This document shows positions 58,086 to 61,925 of a stretch of DNA of 61,925 bases, piece by piece; positions within the stretch are counted from its first letter, which is position 1, and the number at the start of each line of letters is the position of its first letter. This DNA is from Treponema zioleckii (lineage in GTDB: Bacteria > Spirochaetota > Spirochaetia > Treponematales > Treponemataceae): assembly GCF_014737315.1 (NCBI RefSeq), contig NZ_JPUF01000012.1, positions 1 to 61,925 of the forward strand, in the 5' to 3' direction. A model generated the notes under the pieces. It saw nothing but the letters and a program-made list of their open reading frames with translations. It was not told the origin of the DNA and did no database searches. The position numbers and the translations under genes are program-made.

Positions 58086-58119
58086 ACACGGTAGGGGCAT
58101 TTACTTTTCCCTACCGTGT
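58086..58119. terminator. Hairpin between CFI-motif gene and small gene
   Basis: A perfect 11-bp stem ACACGGTAGGG/CCCTACCGTGT surrounds a 12-nt loop. It has no strong T tract, so it may be a terminator, attenuator or processing site. Confidence 0.6.
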
Positions 58120-58164
58120 CATGTATCATTAGCATGATTTTTCATGTTTTCAAATTATGCTAAT

Positions 58165-58662
58165 TTAATTTAAATATTTCTCCTTCAATTTTAGAACCAT
58201 GGATTTATAAATGTCGTGTGTTTTTTCTTTATCACCAGCCTCACACGATTCAACAGCTGGTTTTATCCATTTTTGATAAATTTCTTCATAGATTTCAGGA
58301 GCATTTTTTTCTTTATCGATATTTGCGCAAATTTTTGGCGCGATGATGTAATATTCTTCAACTTCACGCTTCATACAATCATCTTTATTCATAAAAGAAT
58401 CCCTGAAGTTCCTTAAAACCTCTAGTTCGTGGCAATTGTCAGGAAGATTTCGAGATTTGATTGTAGCAGTGGTAATAAAGCAAGAACCTCTTTTTGCTTT
58501 ATGAATGGCAATGTCGGGACAGTCGGAATTTATCCAATCACTTTTACATTTTCCTGAGCAAAAAATTGAATAATAGATAAATTTCTTGTCCTTATCATAA
58601 ATGTGAAAATTTCTTGCTGTAGAACCTTCGGGAATACCATCCCCACACCAATCGCAGTTCAT
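58165..58662 (-). CDS. CFI-motif protein with N-terminal zinc finger
   Basis: A 165-residue cytosolic protein. The N-terminus CDWCGDGIP with FCSGKCKSDW forms a probable four-Cys zinc site. The middle has GSCFITTA, the start of the CFI-box domain found at the C-terminus of many bacterial proteins of unknown role, and continues ELEVLRNFRDSFM, which belongs to the same domain. The C-terminal part is helical and charged. GGAGG precedes the ATG. It lies in an AT-rich islet with a 55-residue gene and an XRE regulator, which suggests horizontal gain. No function is assigned. Confidence 0.7.
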   Translation of the reverse strand: MNCDWCGDGIPEGSTARNFHIYDKDKKFIYYSIFCSGKCKSDWINSDCPDIAIHKAKRGSCFITTATIKSRNLPDNCHELEVLRNFRDSFMNKDDCMKREVEEYYIIAPKICANIDKEKNAPEIYEEIYQKWIKPAVESCEAGDKEKTHDIYKSMVLKLKEKYLN

Positions 58663-58807
58663 AAGAACCTCCTGTTTTTAATTTATAAATTCAATGCATT
58701 ATTCAAAAAAAAATTGAAGTTTGTTTTTTCATTTCGCGCTCACCGAGCGCATCGGTATATAATTACATATCTATCAATTATGTATTTTATCTGAATTTAC
58801 CCATGTT

Positions 58808-58866
58808 ATATTTAATTGTCAATAGTTCTAGGGTATATAAAATAGGAAGTAAATATAATTGTCAAT
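58808..58866 (+). promoter_or_regulatory. Direct repeats around the XRE promoter
   Basis: TTTAATTGTCAAT (58811-58823) and TATAATTGTCAAT (58854-58866) differ at one or two bases and are 43 bp apart, four helical turns. A TTGTCA/TAAAAT promoter (58816-58821, 58838-58843) lies within and between them, so the first copy covers the -35 and the second the transcript start. Self-repression by the XRE protein is likely. Confidence 0.6.
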
Positions 58867-58879
58867 TTGGTATTTTTAG

Positions 58880-59197
58880 ATGAATAACTTACAGAAGTGC
58901 CTGTCAAAAAATATGAAATTCTATCGCAAAAAGGAAGGTCTTTCGCAAGCGGCCCTTGCAGAGAAGGCAGGCACTGCGGCAAATTACATTGCTCTCATTG
59001 AGGTCGGAAAGAATTTTCCTTCGCTTCAAATGCTCGAAAAAATTGCACTTGCACTTAATGTTGACGCATTGGATTTGTTCGACAAGAATGGCTTTTCGCT
59101 GATTGACGGCGAAACGTTGCAACAAAATCTGATAGAATCGATTGAGGAAGTTGTACGAGAGCAATTCAGTGGTTGTGTGCTTGTGAGAAACCTTTAA
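58880..59197 (+). CDS. XRE-family helix-turn-helix regulator
   Basis: A 105-residue DNA-binding protein. The helix-turn-helix spans residues about 8-65 (KNMKFYRKKEGLSQAALAEK, GTAANYIALIEVGKNFPSLQ), followed by a short C-terminal helix for dimer formation. No ribosome site precedes the ATG at 58880; an inner ATG at 58913 also lacks one. Direct repeats at its promoter point to autoregulation. It may control the AT-rich neighbour genes on the other strand. Its ligand or signal is unknown. Confidence 0.85.
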   Translation: MNNLQKCLSKNMKFYRKKEGLSQAALAEKAGTAANYIALIEVGKNFPSLQMLEKIALALNVDALDLFDKNGFSLIDGETLQQNLIESIEEVVREQFSGCVLVRNL

Positions 59198-59324
59198 TAT
59201 TTATGCCGAGAAATTCGGTATGAACGTAATACCCCTCCCCCTCCTCTAGTCGGAAAATTCCCTAGAATTTTTCTTTCAATTAACCTAAGATTTTTGAATT
59301 AACTGCCACAAACAAGGAGTTTCT

Positions 59325-59810
59325 ATGAAAAAAATCTTTTTGGCTTTAATGTTGATTTTGGGAATTGCCACTACAAAAACTTTTGCGCTCGGAATCGGTA
59401 TTCAGGCGGGGCCTGTCGTTGGTAGCGGATTCCACAGTGGTGGAGCGATTACGTTCAAGCTTGACCAGCTTCCCTGCGTGTTCGCGGTGGCTATTCCCTC
59501 GTTTGACCCTTTTGCAATCGGTGTTACGGCTGACTGGTGGATGGAAAACCCAACGATAAAAGACTTTTGGAAGTGGTATTATGGTTTCGGTGCTGCCGGG
59601 GCTTTTTATGTTAACGGCGATGACGGAGACAGCAGCGCGGCTCTGGGGGTGGGCGGAAGAATCCTAATCGGAACGAACGTTTTACTTTTGAACGACGTTC
59701 TTGAGCTTTACGCTCAGGCGGCCTGGCAACCGATGCTTTTTGTTGGCAACGGAATCGGAACTCATTTCTTCAACTTTCCGATTGATATTGGCGTAAGACT
59801 CTGGTTCTAA
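59325..59810 (+). CDS. Small outer-membrane beta-barrel-like protein
   Basis: A 161-residue exported protein with a signal peptide (KKIFLALMLILGIATTKTFA). The mature part is Gly/aromatic-rich with alternating strands (GLGIGIQAGPVV-type opening, FGAAGAFYVNGDDGDSS, LELYAQAAWQPML) and ends in a strand closing with RLWF, a terminal aromatic residue as used by the outer-membrane assembly machine. AAGGAG precedes the ATG. It is a single gene of unknown function. A barrel or lipocalin-like fold is an inference from composition. Confidence 0.65.
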   Translation: MKKIFLALMLILGIATTKTFALGIGIQAGPVVGSGFHSGGAITFKLDQLPCVFAVAIPSFDPFAIGVTADWWMENPTIKDFWKWYYGFGAAGAFYVNGDDGDSSAALGVGGRILIGTNVLLLNDVLELYAQAAWQPMLFVGNGIGTHFFNFPIDIGVRLWF

Positions 59811-59996
59811 AGGAAACGCGAAGAGTTAGCTTTTTGATAAAAATTTAACTTGCGCGTTGGTGGAGAGCTTGCGGGTGCTTCAAAGTTGCTGCGAAAAGCA
59901 CAGTGGCAGCTTTGAGGTTTGGTCTTATTGTCCGCGCTTCGCGTCCAATTTTTGTTGGGTTGTTCAACAAGTTCATATAAAAAAAGGGAGATAAAA

Positions 59997-60533
59997 ATGG
60001 ATGAGAAAAAAATTGAATTAAAAAAGTTTGACTTTGAAAATCCTGAGCTTCTTAAAAAAGAATGGGATTACATAAGGACGCTTCCGCCAGACGAAAACGG
60101 TTTTACGAACACCGATTTTGGAATCAGCTGGGAAGATTTTTTGAACGTTTACGTGCCTTCAAAAATCAAGCTGAGCGAAGGAAAAGATTTGCCGGAAGGC
60201 TGGGTTCCGCAGACGAATTATCTTCTTTGGATTGACGGCGAAATCGCAGGAATGTTCCGCGTGCGCCCGATTCTGAACGACTTTTTGCGGAACGTTACAG
60301 GCGGTCACATCGGTTATGGTCTTCGCCCTGAGTTCCGCGGAAAAGGCTACGCTACAATCGGTCTTTCCCTCGCACTAAAGGAACTCAAAAAACTTACCGC
60401 CGACAGCGAGGCTCTTCTTTTTTGCCACAAAGACAATCCCGCTTCGCTCCGCGTAATGCAGAAAAACGGTGGTGTCGTTTACGGCGAGACCGACGAGAAT
60501 TTCTGCACGAAAATCGACCTTTCGTCATTCTAA
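59997..60533 (+). CDS. GNAT-family N-acetyltransferase
   Basis: A 178-residue acetyltransferase. The acetyl-CoA site is GYGLRPEFRGKGYAT (motif A, about residues 112-126). LWIDGEIAGMFRVR is the preceding strand pair, and HKDNPASLRVMQKNGGVVYG the closing motif B. The N-terminal about 70 residues resemble members that act on amino acids or small amines. The ATG at 59997 has AAGGGAG; the long in-frame extension to 59919 crosses a palindromic intergenic stretch and is rejected. The substrate is unknown. Confidence 0.87.
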   Translation: MDEKKIELKKFDFENPELLKKEWDYIRTLPPDENGFTNTDFGISWEDFLNVYVPSKIKLSEGKDLPEGWVPQTNYLLWIDGEIAGMFRVRPILNDFLRNVTGGHIGYGLRPEFRGKGYATIGLSLALKELKKLTADSEALLFCHKDNPASLRVMQKNGGVVYGETDENFCTKIDLSSF

Positions 60534-60551
60534 TAATTTTCATTCTGTGGA

Positions 60552-60600
60552 TTTAGGGAAGCGTAAAAGCAACTTTTTGCGTTTCTCCTTGTTCCCTAAA
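60552..60600. terminator. Nested hairpin after the GNAT gene
   Basis: TTTAGGGAA pairs with TTCCCTAAA and encloses a GCGTAAAA/TTTTTGCG stem. It is followed by A-rich DNA on the plus strand and may end the GNAT transcript or control the next gene. Confidence 0.5.
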
Positions 60601-60671
60601 ATCGAATCTTTTAGTATTCTTTTAGCACACCCCACCGTACCAAAAAATCATTTCCAAGATAGGAGACTCAA

Positions 60672-61208
60672 ATGCCGAATACAATTGCAGCGCAAAAAAT
60701 GGTAAAAATCCATTACACATTAACTGATAAAGATGGAAATTTGATTGACACTTCTCGTGAGCAGGGACCTCTTGAATATATGCACGGAGTTGGTTCGTTG
60801 ATTCCGGGGCTTGAGCGACAGATTGAAGGCAAAGCCGCTGGCGAAAAATTTAAGGTTGTCGTTGAGCCAAAAGAAGGATATGGCGAGTATGATGATTCGC
60901 TCGTTCAGGAAGTGCCACGCAAGCAATTTGAAGTTGCAAAGCCGATTGAAGTTGGCGACACTTTTGAGGCGCAGACACCTACAGGACCGTTCATGGTTCG
61001 TGTTACAAAAGTGACCGATGACCAGATTACTGTTGACGGAAATCACGAACTTGCGGGAAAAGAGCTTTTCTTTGATATTGAAGTTGTTGACGTTCGTGAT
61101 CCGAGCGAGGAAGAACTCAGCCAGTTTGAGTCAAGTTGCGATTGCGGTGGTTCATGCGGCGGCAGTTGTGGCGGCGGATGCGGCGGTTGCAGTGGCTGCG
61201 GAGAGTAA
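60672..61208 (+). CDS. SlyD-like FKBP peptidyl-prolyl isomerase with Cys-rich tail
   Basis: A 178-residue isomerase/chaperone. The split FKBP domain has VKIHYTLTDKDGNLIDTSRE, LIPGLERQIEGKAAGEKFKV and, after the insert-in-flap domain (EPKEGYGEYDDSLVQEVPRK), NHELAGKELFFDIEVVDVRD. The tail after residue 155 is Gly/Cys-rich with nine Cys, as in SlyD proteins, where such a tail binds nickel and feeds HypB. GGAG precedes the ATG. hypA and hypB lie 9-12 kb upstream in the same window, so a shared nickel role is plausible but not shown. Confidence 0.9.
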   Translation: MPNTIAAQKMVKIHYTLTDKDGNLIDTSREQGPLEYMHGVGSLIPGLERQIEGKAAGEKFKVVVEPKEGYGEYDDSLVQEVPRKQFEVAKPIEVGDTFEAQTPTGPFMVRVTKVTDDQITVDGNHELAGKELFFDIEVVDVRDPSEEELSQFESSCDCGGSCGGSCGGGCGGCSGCGE

Positions 61209-61228
61209 GTAAAAACTCCCCGTCCGTT

Positions 61229-61802
61229 TTATGCGTTTTTGAGGCTTGCCAAAATCAAGGCTGTGTTTTCCTGTTTGGAAACAGGTTTTAAGGCAACCTC
61301 AATGTCGCAAATCGACTTGTAAAGTTTTTGTCGTTCTGCATAAAACTTGTGGAACGACTCCCGAACTTCGTTTATCGATTTTGGGTTTTCCTTTGCGATA
61401 TATGCAGGAAGATTCTGTAAAATTCCGTCTTGCTCGATTACGATTTCTTTTATAATTCTGTCGCACGCGGTAGTTTCGTCGGAATTCAAAAAAATCAGCG
61501 TGCCCATTTCTTTTAGGATTTTGATTGCCTCGGAATTGTTGCAAATTCCGCCTCCCGTGGCGATTACGGCTTTTTTTGAAATCTTTTTTTGAAGGTGTGC
61601 GCAGGCATCTTTTTCGGCCTTCATAAAAGCGTCTTTGCCGCTTCGCGAATAAATTTCACGTCGGGTTTTTTTTTGTCAGCTCCAAAATCACGTCGTCAGT
61701 GTCAAAAAAATTGCAGTCAAAATGATTTGCCAAAAGCTTTCCTTGTGTTGATTTTCCGCAGTGTTTTATTCCCATCAAAATTAAAATTTCATTTGATTTC
61801 AT
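61229..61802 (-). pseudogene. aroK: Shikimate kinase, frameshifted in an A9 run
   Basis: From the ATG at 61802 the frame gives LILMGIKHCGKSTQGKLLA (Walker A) and NFFDTDDVILELTKK, then a stop soon after nine A's on the coding strand (61674-61666). One base less would join it to REIYSRSGKDAFMKAEKDAC and IATGGGICNNSEAIKILKEM, the rest of a normal shikimate kinase, ending at 61229. So a +1 error in a homopolymer splits the gene. The enzyme makes shikimate 3-phosphate for aromatic amino acids. RNA polymerase slippage on the A9 run could restore some full-length product, or the base may be a sequencing error. Confidence 0.8.
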
Positions 61803-61859
61803 GCTTCGTTCCGTTTTTTAGATTTTTGCGGATTCTAAAAACTTAAGTTGGGTAGCTCG

Positions 61860-61883
61860 AAAAACTTGTTTTGCAAGATTTTT
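61860..61883. repeat. AAAAACTTG hairpin element
   Basis: AAAAACTTG/CAAGATTTTT with loop TTTTG resembles the hairpins at 27287-27309, 31830-31857 and 17693-17717. The remainder of 61803-61925 shows no gene. Confidence 0.6.
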
Positions 61884-61925
61884 CCGCAGTTCCTGGTTGA
61901 AAGTCTTTAAAAATGCCCATTAAGT

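Noticed and set aside
1-61925. tRNA and rRNA genes
   Set aside because: No cloverleaf with conserved T-loop and no rRNA segment was recognised while reading; a tRNAscan run would settle the tRNA question.

Overview
The window looks like chromosome of a Treponema-type spirochaete, probably host-associated. This is inferred from gene content, with no rRNA marker: two chemoreceptors, LplA/LplB-type sugar transport, large AraC regulators with cytosolic LacI-like sensors, lipoproteins with short lipoboxes, a MurE with an altered diamino-acid motif beside arginase, and pectin/uronate catabolism. Intergenic DNA is AT-rich and holds many dispersed palindromes. No rRNA, tRNA, phage, IS element or CRISPR array was seen.

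Layout. 1-4.8 kb: a lipoprotein sugar-binding protein coupled to a chemoreceptor, then a glutaredoxin-like protein and a lipoprotein. 4.9-10.5 kb: a B12-type radical SAM protein, then the murE-arginase-envelope protein operon facing it. 10.5-14.7 kb: a palindrome array, a three-part ABC transporter (binding protein divergent from permease and ATPase) and a methyltransferase. 14.7-15.4 kb: a broken vapC-like toxin with its antitoxin between 33-bp direct repeats. 15.4-23.2 kb: an AraC/LacI-hybrid regulator, KDG kinase, a GNAT gene pair, hisG, a long fold-back element, a MATE exporter and an Rpn-like nuclease. 23.5-27.7 kb: a secreted pectinesterase, then a small RNA facing a small hydrophobic peptide. 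27.7-31.9 kb: flotillin and a second chemoreceptor. 31.9-40.5 kb: tagaturonate reductase, a 1068-residue regulator resembling an eroded hybrid two-component system, and a three-gene sugar ABC transporter. 40.6-48.1 kb: an rRNA/tRNA methyltransferase, an NPF-repeat membrane protein, malic enzyme, ddl, rpsU, two genes interrupted by in-frame stops, and a DUF4143 ATPase. 48.2-53.4 kb: hypB, a winged-helix/ferredoxin/GltD-like flavoprotein, hypA and a DUF5692-like membrane protein. 53.6-57.8 kb: a CdaR-type regulator, GntP permease and glycerate kinase. 57.8-61.9 kb: an AT-rich islet, an XRE regulator, a beta-barrel-like protein, a GNAT enzyme, a SlyD-like isomerase and a frameshifted shikimate kinase.

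How the genes fit together. Pectinesterase, tagaturonate reductase, KDG kinase, two AraC-type regulators and the sugar transporter form a pectin/galacturonate theme. CdaR, GntP and glycerate kinase form a glycerate module. MurE with arginase suggests local supply of L-ornithine for peptidoglycan. HypA, HypB and a Cys-rich SlyD-like protein suggest nickel handling, although no nickel enzyme is visible here.

Most genes have strong GGAG-type ribosome sites, but about nine have a -10 box only 6-10 nt before the start codon and no ribosome site, so leaderless transcription is likely for them. At least four genes are interrupted: the vapC-like toxin (internal deletion), a secreted protein (TAA), a Sel1-repeat gene (TGA) and shikimate kinase (A9 frameshift).
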